Origin: Helianthus annuus
Lineage: Eukaryota; Streptophyta; Magnoliopsida; Asterales; Asteraceae
DNA length: 64,000 bases
Direction of reading: 5' to 3'
Assembly (NCBI RefSeq): GCF_002127325.2
Contig: NC_035441.2
Span: 48,488,663 to 48,552,662 of the forward strand
In this document: piece by piece, positions 10,736 to 22,902 of the stretch
How positions within the stretch are numbered: position 1 is the stretch's first letter
Layout: each line of letters opens with the position of its first letter
Notes under the pieces: generated by a model
Database searches by the model: none
What the model saw: the letters and a program-made list of their open reading frames with translations, nothing else
Told to the model about the DNA's origin: nothing
Translations under genes and position numbers: made by a program

Positions 10736-13130
10736 TTTGTTTGTTTGCAAAGGTTGTGTATTTGCTTTCTACTACCTTCATCTTGTAAGATTGATAAATA
10801 TCATACTTAAATATAAAAATTTAACAATTTTTTTTCTTAACTTTCTATTTGAATGTTGGATGACGGCTCAGTTTGTTGCTCGTCTACCTGCTGTCCTTAT
10901 GTAGTTTGTCTTGTTGATTCGAATGAAACTCTAATTTGGACTTGTTCATTGAGGAACAGTTAGGTTATGTTTTGTGTGTTATGTGATTTTTAGAAACAAG
11001 ATGATTATGGTAACACGTAAAAATAACGCGGTATTATTTACAAACTTTGTTCATTTTTTTTTTTTTGTAAAAAAGAATCGGTAATAGGGTATGACAAACA
11101 TAGTGAAAGTTGTGTTACAATATGCCTGTTGTAATTTTGGTAGTTGTGCGTTGTTTTGTATGGTTTAGTGGTGTGTCATAGTGCCATATTAGGTGCCCAA
11201 CATACATATTAATGGTTTGACTTATGGTGTTGATTTTAAGGTTAACTTTCTATTGAATATTCAAATATTGTTTGTTAAGTTCATAATAACATACGGTGAT
11301 CAACATATTGAGTGTTTTCAATGATTTAGATGATAATACGATTGTTACATAAATGATAGCGATCTCAGAAAGATATGGACGAATAATCAATCCGTGGAAT
11401 GATTATTTTCTGTGTATTCTTGCATGTAATCATTTGTCTTGGACGTTACGGTTATGGTTAAGATTTATATAGTCTACCGCATACATATTAGTCAAATTTT
11501 GTGAGTGTGTGTGTATGCTAACCAACGAGTTTAAGTTATTAAAGTAATGATATTTGAATGCATCCGTAGAATGGTAATCACGACGAAGGAATATCTCTCA
11601 AATATGGTTAGTGTGTTTATTAGGCAACTAGGTATGTCAATGTGCCAACTATAAACGTATTTTCCAAATACTATATAATTATCTTAGTCGACTTAAAATC
11701 ATTAGAAAAACATGTACCATTGACATAAATCTATGCATATAACTTCTACAAAGAGTTCATAAGATGATTATTTGAATTATATAAAGCATTCATGAACCTA
11801 TGCATATAACTACTATACTAAAAGAGTCCATAAGGTGATTATTTAGATTATGTAAGGCATTCATGAACTATGAACATTTAATTCAAGAGGTAATGTTAGA
11901 GTAACACACATATATGTAGTTACTTGTTTAATATTTTAAAGAAATCCATATTCACCAAATAAATAAATAAGAAAAGAAGGCAATGAAAGTATAAGAGAAT
12001 GATAAATGAGAGTTTTTACAAGTGTTATAGATTAAGGGGTAAACATTGTGATACATGATATATGAGGGTGGTTTAGTACAATTTCATGGTGTATCATATT
12101 ATGTGGATCTTATAACATAAATCACAATAAGATTCACATTAGTGAGATATAATCAACAAGCAATCCTGAATCCTGATATAAAAATATGTGAATGGTGAGA
12201 TATAATCAACAACCAATCCTGATATAAAAATATAGGAAATATTTGAGGTATTTAAGTATTTAACTAAACCAATTAAAAAATTAACTAAATTGTATTTTAT
12301 TTAATGAAGGAAAAAGAACAGGATTTTTTTTTTTTTTTTTTGAAAGTTGTTTAGCGCTCAACCTTTTTCATTTTTTAATTTGTTTGGTTTAAACTCTTTT
12401 ATTTAACCTAAACTAAATTTAATACATATGTTTTTTCTTGAATTAAATAAATCAAGTAAACTAGCATCTCATGTTTTCATTTGATACGTGCAGATTTTTA
12501 GAGAGAGAACAGAGAGAGAAACTAAGAATGAATTATGTCAACTAATCGGTAATCTTCTCTTTAACAACTAACAGTTTATGTATACGACTCAACTAACAGA
12601 TGCTAACAACTATTACATGACTACAAGTTCAGTCCCCCTATTTATGAAAAGTACAATTAAGTCCCTAGACTAATTGACACGTAACATCATTTAATACCGA
12701 CCTTACTATACATTTTTAATACGTTTTCTTTAAGGCTTTATGATTTTACCATTTTTCCCAAGTTTGGTATTGAACTTGATAAAAAAAAAAAATATTTATT
12801 AAAAACTTAAAACATGAATAGCTTTATGCATTTTTTTCTATCCTGGTTCTTTAATCATATCAAATGAACGTATTCTCGAATCATTTTATGTAGATGTGAC
12901 ATGTCTACTATGCACAACTGACAATTCTATGGTTATGATATGCTCATGCTACACATGTGATTGCATTGAAAATAAAATAATGTGTGCATAGTGTGTTAAG
13001 AACCTATCAATGAAAAGAAAACAAGATATAGACATATAAAAAAACGTGTTATAGTTTTGTGTACAAGGGTGAGTAAGTTTATACTAGGAAATTGTTTTTT
13101 CATAGTAAGTCTAAGATACTCTTTGTTTTT
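10736..13130. other. AT-rich intergenic region, no gene seen
   Basis: About 2.4 kb without a supported gene. It contains two local direct duplications: about 11742-11797 with 11811-11871 (the 'cataaggtgattattt' type) and about 12147-12190 with 12192-12235 ('gagatataatcaacaa'). Poly-T runs lie near 11050 and 12327. Possibly decayed transposon sequence. Confidence 0.4.
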
Positions 13131-13135
13131 TAAGA

Positions 13136-13256
13136 GGTAAGATATTTGGTGGTGGACGGTGATGGTGGGGGGTGGACGTTGATGGTAGGTGTTGGTGGAC
13201 ACTGGTAGTGGTAGACGGTGGTGGTGGCTGGTGGTGGTGGGTGGTGGTGTTTAACC
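13136..13256. repeat. GGT-rich minisatellite
   Basis: Irregular repeats of GGTGGTGGAC / GGTGATGG units. The resulting proline/threonine/histidine-rich minus-strand frames are low-complexity artefacts. A similar GGT/GAT-rich tract is present in each Ath1 LTR (about 20460-20512 and 30660-30716). Confidence 0.8.
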
Positions 13257-14160
13257 TTATGCTGACCTTAGAATATCTTAGAGTTGGTTGAGCCAAGTCT
13301 GCACCAAGAAGAGCTTGCGCATACGTTTTTTAATGAAACGTCTTCGAAAAAACAAACAGTCTGCAGATGACAATGTTTGTGCGTGGTCTGCGCGATGCAG
13401 TCAAAAGAGCTTGCACATATCTTTTTAGAAAACCAACACCACAAAGACATGGTATCTACTGGAAAAATAGATGACTAAGATTAAATTAGTGAAATTCAAC
13501 ATAAACAAAAAGCGTTTGGGTTTTAAGAGGGGTATTATGGTCCCACCAAGTGAATAATTTTCTATTCTCCAATCCTCATTCGTTTTAAAACGTTAATAAC
13601 TCTTTTATACAACATTATTTTTTTATAAAAATTGCACCATAAAAGCTAGCGGTTTTTTTTAAACGAGTATACTATTGTTACACTTTTGAAAAAAAATTTA
13701 AAAACCAAGGCGCATAAAACACAATGGACATTACAACATACTATAACACAATAAAACATCAAATTAACAAACGCAACAGACTAATAACACAGTAAAATGT
13801 GTTTTCTTATTGTGTTATAAAACGCAATAGACTAAAAACACAACAAAAATGTGTTTTTTCATTATGTTATAAAAACGCAGTGAACAAAAAACACAAAAAA
13901 AAATATTTTTTTCATTGCCTTATAAAATATAATGGATTAAAATACAAAAAAATATGTTTTATCATTGTGTTATAAAACGTAATTGACTAAAGCACACAAA
14001 AAAATAAGTTTTATCATTATGATTTATGTTTTAAAACGCAACGAACTAAACACATAAACTAGTGTGTTTTAAAAACACAATTCATGATCAAATAATATTA
14101 TGAAGCAAATTATGAAAATTAGTTAAATTGGAAAGCAAAAATATAATCAATAATTAATAT
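13257..14160. other. Intergenic, with AT-rich tandem repeats near 13700-14070
   Basis: No gene is seen. From about 13700 a degenerate unit of roughly 60 bases, built on 'tgtgttataaaacgcaat..actaaa.acaca', is repeated about five times. The stretch ends directly before the TIR of TIR-D, so it may be target DNA or a separate AT-rich element. Confidence 0.5.
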
Positions 14161-14350
14161 TAGACTAAATTGCAAAAATCAACCTTTATTTTATACCCAA
14201 ACTACACTTCGTACCTTTCACTATAAAACCGACAAAAACCAACCTTTATATTCATGTTTTGCTACAAACTATAACCTTTAATACAAACGATGTTAGTTTT
14301 CTTGGTTAACTTCCCTCACATGCATTGCATGTGAGGGTATTACTGTTATT
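14161..14350 (+). repeat. Left terminal inverted repeat of TIR-D
   Basis: It pairs with 54530-54712 in inverted orientation, with scattered mismatches, indicating an old insertion. It contains the palindromic phrase 'cctcacatgcattgcatgtgagg'-like core near 14315-14337. Confidence 0.8.
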
Positions 14351-14556
14351 TCCCATGTGTATTTTATATTAATTATTAATAATGTTTATATTCATTTAGT
14401 AATTGTTAAATTGATAATCCAATTCTTTCTACTGCTAATCATAACAAATAGCAAAATAATATTCAACCTCCTGTTTCAAATCAAATTCAAGAACCCCACC
14501 CCGACTTTTTTTGTACTACTACCATCTCCCGCCTGGTTCCACCCGGTTGCAGCTGC

Positions 14557-17413
14557 TGTCACACCCCGAATTTCCAACCAAATCCCGGTGGGCCCGGGTG
14601 GGGAGTATCGTGACGTAAGATTGGTATCGTCATAGTCAAATAATAACAGATAGCACAACGGAAGTCTTGGAGTTAAAATATTATTACAAATCAAATGTTC
14701 AAAGTTCAAAAATAATAATACAGGTGGCTTGTAATAATAAGGATCCACATGCGGATCATAAAACGTACAAAGGTGAGATCAACAGACTAATAGGCTTATG
14801 CAAAGGGGTTGCAAATTCCTCTTCTAGCAATACCGAGCAGCTTCCAGCCTATTTACGTATTTGTACATATAACTTAGTCTTTTGAAAATACGTCAGTTTT
14901 CACCGGTAAATACAATCAACCGACACATTTTGAAAACATTTTCGAAATTGATTTAAGTGCACAAGGCACATAATTTTATAAATAACTTAGGATAATTCAA
15001 AATGATCTTGTACACAGTTTTATATGTCTGTCAATACATATGGGGCCCAATACTAAACACAACTTAAACCCTCAAAGGGGTATCCCTTGATCAACGGATA
15101 AGAAAACATTTTTATATAAAGCATTAGCATCTTACGGGTGTATGCATACACCGTGTGCTCAGTCATGGCCATTAGTAACTTAAATGAGCCATGGATATCC
15201 AGGACACGGTCGCGTTAACCCCCAATGTTTAAGTTATCAGACAAAACGATTTAAAACGGGCTATGAAGATTTTGTAGCCACAATCCGGCATATGATCCCA
15301 TACCCGAACAAGCGGTAATAATTTACCGTATCCCAAGCCCGTATAGGGAAAATAGGTTAAGAATATTTACCTTAGTTAACACTAGTCTTATAATGCAAGA
15401 TTTATACTTAACTCAGCCATATTCAATCAAGTAAGCGTAGGTAGCAATTTACTGGAAGGCTCTAGTCTGGAATGATGGTATAATAACCAATTAGAATGCT
15501 ACGGGTCCTATTTAAGTCGTAGACTTGGATCGGTTAACTTATAAAATCGAAAACGGTATGATACGCTTGATTAAGCGATGACCAGAATGGAATGTAGTTT
15601 AAACCCAACAAGTACTAAGACTTGTATATTATGGGTAAATAAATAACATTCTGGAAATTGAGATAAAAATGATAAGGTTTGACCCGTTTCGGTAAACTTA
15701 TGCAAACTAGTTACATAAGCCTAACCGTACGCGTATAAGCGATAACGGGTAACCGGATGAGTCATGAACAAGTTCTATATGCCAACATACTTTAAAATAA
15801 GTTGTAATATCAGTAAGATATCAACTTATATGCCTGTTAAGGTTTTAATGTCAAACTATGCCTCCTAAGGGCGTTTTAGTCATTTAGCGATGTATAAAAG
15901 GAACTTGCATATAAACTGATGTTATAAGCATTATCATTCTTTAAAAATATTTTATTTATGATATAATATCAGTAGGATATCAAATATGTGTGAGTTTTAT
16001 GGTTTAAGACCAAACTACGCACCGTATGGGCATTTTGGTCATTTCACACATAGTTTGAAAAATTATTTGGGAATCCGAGTTATAAACATGTACCTACTAT
16101 AAAAACATTTTAAATGAGTTATAAAGTCAGTAGGTAACAAGTCTTGATTGATAAATATGGTTTAAAACCATACTATGCGCCAAAAGGGCGTTTAAGTCGT
16201 TATATGACGTAATTCTTGATCTTATATCAAAACAGAAGTTATGAACAAATTCTTACTGTTAAAATATGCTATTTAATATAAAATAACAGTAGGTAAATGG
16301 TTTTGTATAAAAATCGTAGTTTAAAACCATTTTAAGTGCCAAAAGGGTATATACGTCATTTAATGACTTAATACAAGAACTTGTACATAAACTCAGATTA
16401 CAAACTGACTTGATATCCCAAAAAAATTTAATTATGATATTTCATCAGTAGGTAATTAGTGTGATATCAGAAATTATGTTTAAAACCGTTCTGTGTGCCG
16501 AAAGGGCATTTTGGTCACTTTAAAACATAATTTACGACATTATATGAAAACTCGGTTTATGATCAGTTTAATAACATCAAAGTATGTTAATTATATTAAC
16601 ATATCAGTATATAAGTCATTTGCAAGTTTATTATGTGACAATTGTCAAAATTTGCATGTTTCCGTACAATGATGAGACAATGATTAATGCTTTAATGACT
16701 GTGCTGATTTACCATAAATGACATGATTGCTTTCTGATTATTGTTATCATACATACATGTGCATCATATATTGCATAATGTCATAACATTATTGCATGCA
16801 ACACTTTATTGATTCAAATGATGCACGAAACAGAGATAACACAGTTATCAGACAAATCAGAAAAATGTTGACGGAGTTCAGTACATAGACAGACATGGTA
16901 TTGAGACACAGAATGAGCCAGAAACCAAGAGTTACACTAGTATAGTGTGTAGGAAAGTATGGATCACAAAACTGTCTTCCTAGTGATAGTTTAAGTGCCG
17001 GAAAGTGCCTAAAACTCACAAAAACTGCTGAATTCAGCAAATTCAGCTTTTAAACAACTTAATATTATGCAGAAATATGGTTAAATGGTTCAGAATGCTT
17101 TCCCAAGTGTCGGGAATCACAACTGTCACAAAAGGTAACATAAAGCACACTAAACTGCGTAGTTTAGCACCTTAACGAACCGGTAACCAACCGAACAACC
17201 GGACACTACCCGAAACACCAATTTTTCACTAGAAGCATTGTTTTATCATTTATAAGCTAGTTATGGTCCCCGAACATCATAACACACTATATAACATCAT
17301 AACAACTAAACACCCTAACTAAATCACTTAGATTTCAACTATTAACTTAACTAACCATTTCAACTCAACTCTACAACCCCCCTTGGGACGGTCATAAGGT
17401 GGGCCACCACCTT
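14557..17413 (-). repeat. LTR-C segment 1
   Basis: First and longest remnant of LTR-C, up to the LTR-A insertion point. It is AT-rich with periodic phrases 'gggcattttggtcatt' and 'cagtaggtaa', about every 150-250 bases, shared with the truncated copy at 370-2669. No protein is encoded. Confidence 0.85.
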
Positions 17414-17918
17414 TGTAACACCCCGTGTTACGAAAATCAAAGTCAAGATTGAAGTCAAACGAAGAAAAGATTGCTGATTTCGATCTGTCACTCCTTGCTC
17501 AACTCCTGTTTTGACTTCTTTGACTGTAATTGATCTATTTATTTTATCGCTTTAGTTGTATTATGTAGAGTACTTATTAATAATTGAGGTTTAATAACTA
17601 CTTATCGCATGTTTATCGCTTTATCGCTAATCGCATCGCAATCGCATCCGCGCCTTTATTGATAGGTTCTGTATATTGTTTTACGTGTGTGTTACTTATG
17701 TGTTACTTGTGCATGTTTACTTTATGTTTGTGGTGATTAATCAAACGCAATCGTGACTCTATCGCATCGCAAATTAATCGCAAACGCTAAACGAAAGTTA
17801 TTTGTAGTGATTGTATGTTAGATATAGTAGTTAGGTTATTTGTGTAACTAATGGGTAATTCTATCGCATCGCAACGCTCAACACGCGAAACGAAAAGCCA
17901 AAACTCAACACGCCAAAC

Positions 17919-17934
17919 CCACTCGATCGAGTGG
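17919..17934. repeat. Perfect 16-bp palindrome upstream of the LTR-A TATA box
   Basis: CCACTCGATCGAGTGG is self-complementary over all 16 bases and ends 36 bases before the TATA box at 17971. Related words ('ctattcgac', 'ccactcgaccag') flank it. Confidence 0.9.
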
Positions 17935-17970
17935 CTATTCGACACTTACACCTTCCCCTTTTGGAAACCC

Positions 17971-17978
17971 TATAAATA
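17971..17978 (+). promoter_or_regulatory. TATA box of LTR-A
   Basis: TATAAATA, followed about 30 bases later by CT-rich sequence and an inverted repeat TGTCACAT..ATGTGACA (about 17985-18008). The equivalent site in LTR-B is at 41816. Confidence 0.6.
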
Positions 17979-18639
17979 TCCTCCTGTCACATTATTTGTG
18001 ATGTGACAGCTCCTCCACTCGACCAGCTGCACTCAAGCACTATTTCTCTTGATTTCTCGCAATTCTTGTAAGTTTTCAACCTAAATCCTGTACTTCTATG
18101 ATCTACACACACTTCTTCATCATTTTCTCTTTTGAATCTCAACTTTTAATCGTGAAATCAGTGGATTTGAGGTGTTCTAGGGTGATGTCATCATGGAGTT
18201 CTTATGAACTTCAAGACCTGACCTCATTCCACCAAGAACAACTCAGATCTAAAGGATTTCCACATGATTAAACAATGTTTTCGCATAGATCTACACATAT
18301 TCATGATTAAAAGGATTGAAAGATGGTTTTCCAACTTTCTTTCATTTCTTTGACACTCAATGCACTCAAAACCGATAGAACCGGAGCTTGTACAGACCTT
18401 CTACTCTTTCTTAGTGATGTGTTGGTTCAAAGATCTGGTTTCCATCGACGAGACTACCGATTTCGGGTTGAACATGAACAACCGACTCGAATCGTTAACT
18501 GATCGGACTAGGGTGATTCCTGTTCGATTGGATAACTTGGGTCATGATGGGGTTTCTGTTGTTTAGCACGTTGTCACACCGTCTCGATAAAACTACAAAA
18601 CTTTCAAAATAATCAAGTTCAAGACGATGTGGTACGTGG

Positions 18640-19135
18640 GACGGATTGCCGCCTGATCGGATAGCCAACCTATCGGATAGCCATCCGATCGAATGACTAT
18701 CCGATCGGCTTGCACTTGGCTCCACACTTAAAATTTTATTTCAAATTTTCAAAGATCTGAAAGTCGAACGGATTGCCGCTCGATGGGATAGCCATCCGAT
18801 CGAACGACCATCCGATGATATGACATTTGGAACTTCGACACTTAAACAATTTTCAGCATGTTCAATACATAGTCAGTTCTAACGGATTGCCATCCGATCG
18901 GATTGCTATCTGATCGAGTAACAACCCTGCTGTGAACTTGTTCTCACTAAGTGTCCTGCCAATCGGATCACTATCCGATCGAACGACCGTTCGATCGATC
19001 GACCTGAAGGGTAGAGATACTTCTCTGTTTTCAAAATGCTATAACGAAAACTTCACAGCCATCATACACAAAAATATCCTTACCAAACGGTGTCAATCCA
19101 ATCGAATGGCCATTCGATCGGTTTGCCACTCGACG
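18640..19135. repeat. Dispersed ATCCGATCGGAT-type palindromic motif clusters in LTR-A
   Basis: Five groups (about 18640-18715, 18770-18815, 18885-18920, 18955-19005, 19090-19135) contain CCATCCGATCG, GATCGGATAGCC, TTCGATCGATCGACC and similar self-complementary words. LTR-B has the same family of words at 41668-41790, 51895-51945 and 52020-52100. Confidence 0.8.
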
Positions 19136-19365
19136 CTTATCACTTTTTACCGTTTTACGCGCCACTTATCGTTTATGCTATCGTTAACTGTTCAGGCTAA
19201 TCTCTCAGCGCTCCCTTTAATCCAATAGAGTGTTTATTTATTTAAACACAATCTGTGAGTATACTCGAACCCTTTTTGCTTTACGCACTTTTGGGTGTTA
19301 CATACGTTACTTATGCTAGATCACAATCGACACACAACGCAAACACTATTTATACGATGAATGCT

Positions 19366-21060
19366 TGATGTGCGTTAGGTATAATATATTTTTGATGTAT
19401 AATTTAAGCCCTTTTTACACTTTTAGCCAAGTTTTAAATTTATAAAACACGATATTTACTAACAGTAAAGACACATATGGGCAAGTGCACCCATCGTGGA
19501 CGTAGTATAGTGTTAGTAAGATACCGAGGTCGTCCAAGGACACAAGAGCTTTTAGTACCGGTTTATCCTCAACGTCTAATTAAATCAAAATGTTAGAAAA
19601 GATTTTTAAACTAAGAGAAATAAAAACTAACTAAATGCTGAAAAATAAAATAAAAATAAAAACAGATAGACAAGATGAATCACTTGGATCTGACTCGTGT
19701 ATTAGTATAACCTTTGATTATTTTCGCACTTTTGCACTTGTTTAAGAGATTATCTTAGTTATTGTAGTAGGCCCCTCTTTTGAAGGCGACGTTACCCTCA
19801 ACCCAGTAGTTTAAGTCAGCAAGGATATAATCCTAAAGGGTTGGATTATTGGAAGATAATGAATTAAGTTATTAATGCAAATTATGGTAGGCCCCGCTTT
19901 TAGCGGTGACGTTACCCTCGACTAAGTAGTCTGAGTCAGCAGGGATACAGTCCTAAATAGCCGGGTTATAGTATTAATAGTAGTTAACTTATGAGGGGGT
20001 CAAAGAGTTTGGATCCCCGTCATCCAATACCTATGGGCATTGAAGGAGATCCTACTAAAATTGACCCAGGTCCCTTGCAGGACCTCTAAACGCTGAACAA
20101 GGGCAAGACCCTTACCAAACCGTTCCCTTAACCCCCGACCAGGTAGCCAACATACCTCTATATAGACCGTGGAGATATGAATGGTGAAAATCTTTTATTT
20201 TATATAGACAGTAAAATAATGCCAAGACACCACGGATAAACGATAAGGAAAGATCACCTTCAACATAAGCAACTAGTTATTAAAGTCATTAATACAAAAC
20301 CAAATAAAAAGTGCAAAAGATTGAAAATAAAAAGTATTAAACTAAACACTTGTCGTCACCAAGTGATGTAAGAGACTTAGGCAAACATGGTCTTGATTTT
20401 CAAGAACTCTTACGATCAATCTTGGATCCCGAGACGACTCACACACTCTATGATGGACAATGGATGATGGTGGTGGATGATGGTGTTATGGTGGTGGTGG
20501 GTGGTGGATGAAGTGTGAGAGAGGTGGTGTGCCAAGGGATGAGTTGCAATGAAACCAAGCACTCCTATTTCTAGGCTGAACAGAAGGCTGGGCACGGCCT
20601 CGTGTCCGCTGGGCACGGCCCCGTGCCTGTCTGACACTCTCTCTCTTCATTAATTGTAATTCGCAATTACAATTAATGCGCCTGCTTTACTTTCGCCATG
20701 CCCCCGTGTTCACTGGACACGGCCCCATGGTGGGCAATAGAAGCTTCTATAGGTTTGTCTTTTCTGCTGCTTCTTGGGCACGGCCCCGTGCTGGCTGAGC
20801 ACGGGGCGTGTTCAGTCTTCTGCTTTCTCTATTTTGCTTGGGAGGATGCTGTTGAGGGGTCGGGCAATCCACTTATGTTCCTTTTCTTGTATTTATGTTA
20901 GATTTAGCTGTCTTTTTGCTTCTTTTGTGAATTTGAGCTCATTTAATCCTGAAAATACAAAAGGAAGACAAAAACACTCTTTTTCCAACATTAGTACTAA
21001 AAAAGGGTTAGTTTTATGCCTCATTTGATGTAATTTATATGTTGCATTTTACACACATCA
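19366..21060 (-). repeat. Ath1 3' LTR (1695 bp)
   Basis: It is 45 bases longer than its partner. The whole difference is two insertions (21 and 24 bases), each adding one CACGGCCCCGTG motif unit (about 20590-20625 and 20769-20800). The TATA box of the partner (TATTTATA on plus) is TATTTCTA here, at about 20566-20573. Short frames shared with the other LTR are not genes. Confidence 0.93.
20590..20815. repeat. CACGGCCCCGTG palindromic motif cluster, 3' LTR of Ath1
   Basis: Repeated near-palindromes on the core CACGGCCCCGTG, often in pairs linked by 'ctgg', 'tcagtgg' or 'cgctggg' spacers. Variants include CACGGCCTCGTG and CACGGGGCGTG. It holds two more units than the 5' LTR. Confidence 0.9.
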
Positions 21061-21075
21061 AATACCCCCACACTT
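21061..21075 (-). other. Polypurine tract of Ath1
   Basis: On the minus strand AGTGTGGGGGTATT abuts the 3' LTR start TGATGTG. This is the expected place for plus-strand DNA priming. A second similar G tract (TGTGGGGGGATGC, about 22290-22304) lies 1.2 kb upstream. Confidence 0.65.
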
Positions 21076-22902
21076 GAACTTTTGCTTGTCCTCAAGCAAA
21101 ACTCTTTAATATGTGGCTTACACTCCCAAATGAAATGGGTAGAAGAGAAGGTTTTGGCTTGTCATAGAGTGTCAGGAATCCAAGATCTTTTTGGGTTTTA
21201 TTTTTATTTATTTACAATCCTATTCGTTATGATTTGCTTGGAACGTTTCATAGGAGAAATTACTTATTTGGGCATAACATGCCTTTTTAAAATTCCATTT
21301 ATATACAAGTTCACATACCTCACGGGAGAAATCACTCACACTCGGCCGAAGGTGTATTTTTAGTGAATCACTCGAGAGCGGCATGGAACTTATTCCTACC
21401 ATAAGCTTGCCAAGCAATCAATCCTCCTCCTTTTTAACTTGTTACCTTTGTAAATATCAAGATGACTTTTTTGGGTAAAGGCTTGGCCTAAAGGTGGGTG
21501 AATAGGTTAGTGGTTAGTAGAAAAGGGCGAAAAGCGTAAACAGCGTCGGTTTTCGTAGAACACTTTGTTTTAGTGACTTTTTTTATTTTGAAGTATTTCT
21601 TCAAACAAGCTTTTGTTTTAAGAGCTTTGTTTGTTTATTTCTAACTTCATCATATTTTTTTTCCAGTCACACGAAAACCGAGCTTGTTACTAAAATAAAG
21701 GGTAAAAAATAAAAAGGGTTTTTAGGGTAAAGAAATGAAAGGTTTAGGCTCAAAGGGGTTAACTAGGGGGATTTTAGGTAGGTGGTAAAAAAAATAAAAA
21801 ATAATGGTGTAGAAAGAAAAAGGGTTAGTCCTAATGCCTCCATCATTTACTTACTTGGGTTTAAGTTGGTAAGGACTGGGAATGAATCGTCGTGGCAAGT
21901 TTTAGAGTCGTAAGAACCAAGCGGCTATTCACACAAGAAACGAAAAATGAGCATTTAGTATAAAGATGTATATTTGTATGCTCAATAAAGGCTCAAAACT
22001 CACTTTTTGTGGGAATGGGTTTTTCTATGTGATCAAGTATATATAATCAAATTTTAACTAAGCATTGTCATGCCCGTTTCATAGTTTTCTTATGTTGGTT
22101 CTTTTTATCACGACGCTCTTGGTTGTAAATTTATAAAAATATAACCTTATTAATCTTAGAATTCCTAACTTAAACTTTAGACATGTAAAAAAAATGGAAA
22201 TTTTTGAAAAAAAATTGGGGTGATTAGCGGTTCCAATAGAGTTTTGTGTAAGGCTTGTTATTAGGACTTGCAAAATTTCAAGGTTTTAGCATCCCCCCAC
22301 ACTTAAATTACACATTGTCCTCAATGTGTTCCCAAAAATAAATTTTTAGGTTGATTAGATGTGTAATATAGTGTTAAAAGCAAAGATTTATGTTACTGGC
22401 AGTCTGGACACGGCCCCGTGTCCGTTGGACACGACCCCGTGGTGAACTGCCAGTAATAAAAACTTACAGAAGGTGGACACGGGGGCGTTTTGGTTAGGCA
22501 CGGCCCCATGTCTGACAAAAACCTGCAGAAAAGTAACCAAACAGCAGGTCTGGGAGGTGAGCACGGGGGCGTGTCGGCTGGACACGTCCCCGTGTGGACA
22601 GTCTGTAAGCCTGAAAAATAGGTTCCTTCTTCCGGTTTTTTCATCCTGGCCTTATGAGTGCTAAGGCTTAGCACTCTAAGCCTCGATTTGTACCTGTTTC
22701 ATCACTTAATACCACACCAAGCAACACAAACATCCTACATTACCATAGTTAATTGTTCCAAGCATAAAGTAAAAGAAAAATAAAGCGGAAAATAAAAGTA
22801 AGGAAAGTAAATTGTTCAACACTTGGCACGCAGGCCACAAACTGTTCGATAGATAAAGGGACTTAAACCTGTGGGCTTGCCATCAACCTGCTCCTGCTCC
22901 CC
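21076..22902 (-). other. Ath1 non-coding region between the ATHILA-ORF1-like frame and the 3' LTR
   Basis: About 1.8 kb without a supported gene. It contains a second PPT-like G tract near 22290 and a CACGGCCCCGTG motif cluster at 22400-22605. Long spacers here are usual for Athila elements. Confidence 0.6.
22400..22605. repeat. CACGGCCCCGTG motif cluster in Ath1 internal spacer
   Basis: At least six units (GGACACGGCCCCGTGTCC, GGACACGACCCCGTGG, GGACACGGGGGCG, GGCACGGCCCCATG, GAGCACGGGGGCGTG, GGACACGTCCCCGTG) in about 200 bases of non-coding spacer. The open frames crossing it are artefacts of the repeats. Confidence 0.9.
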
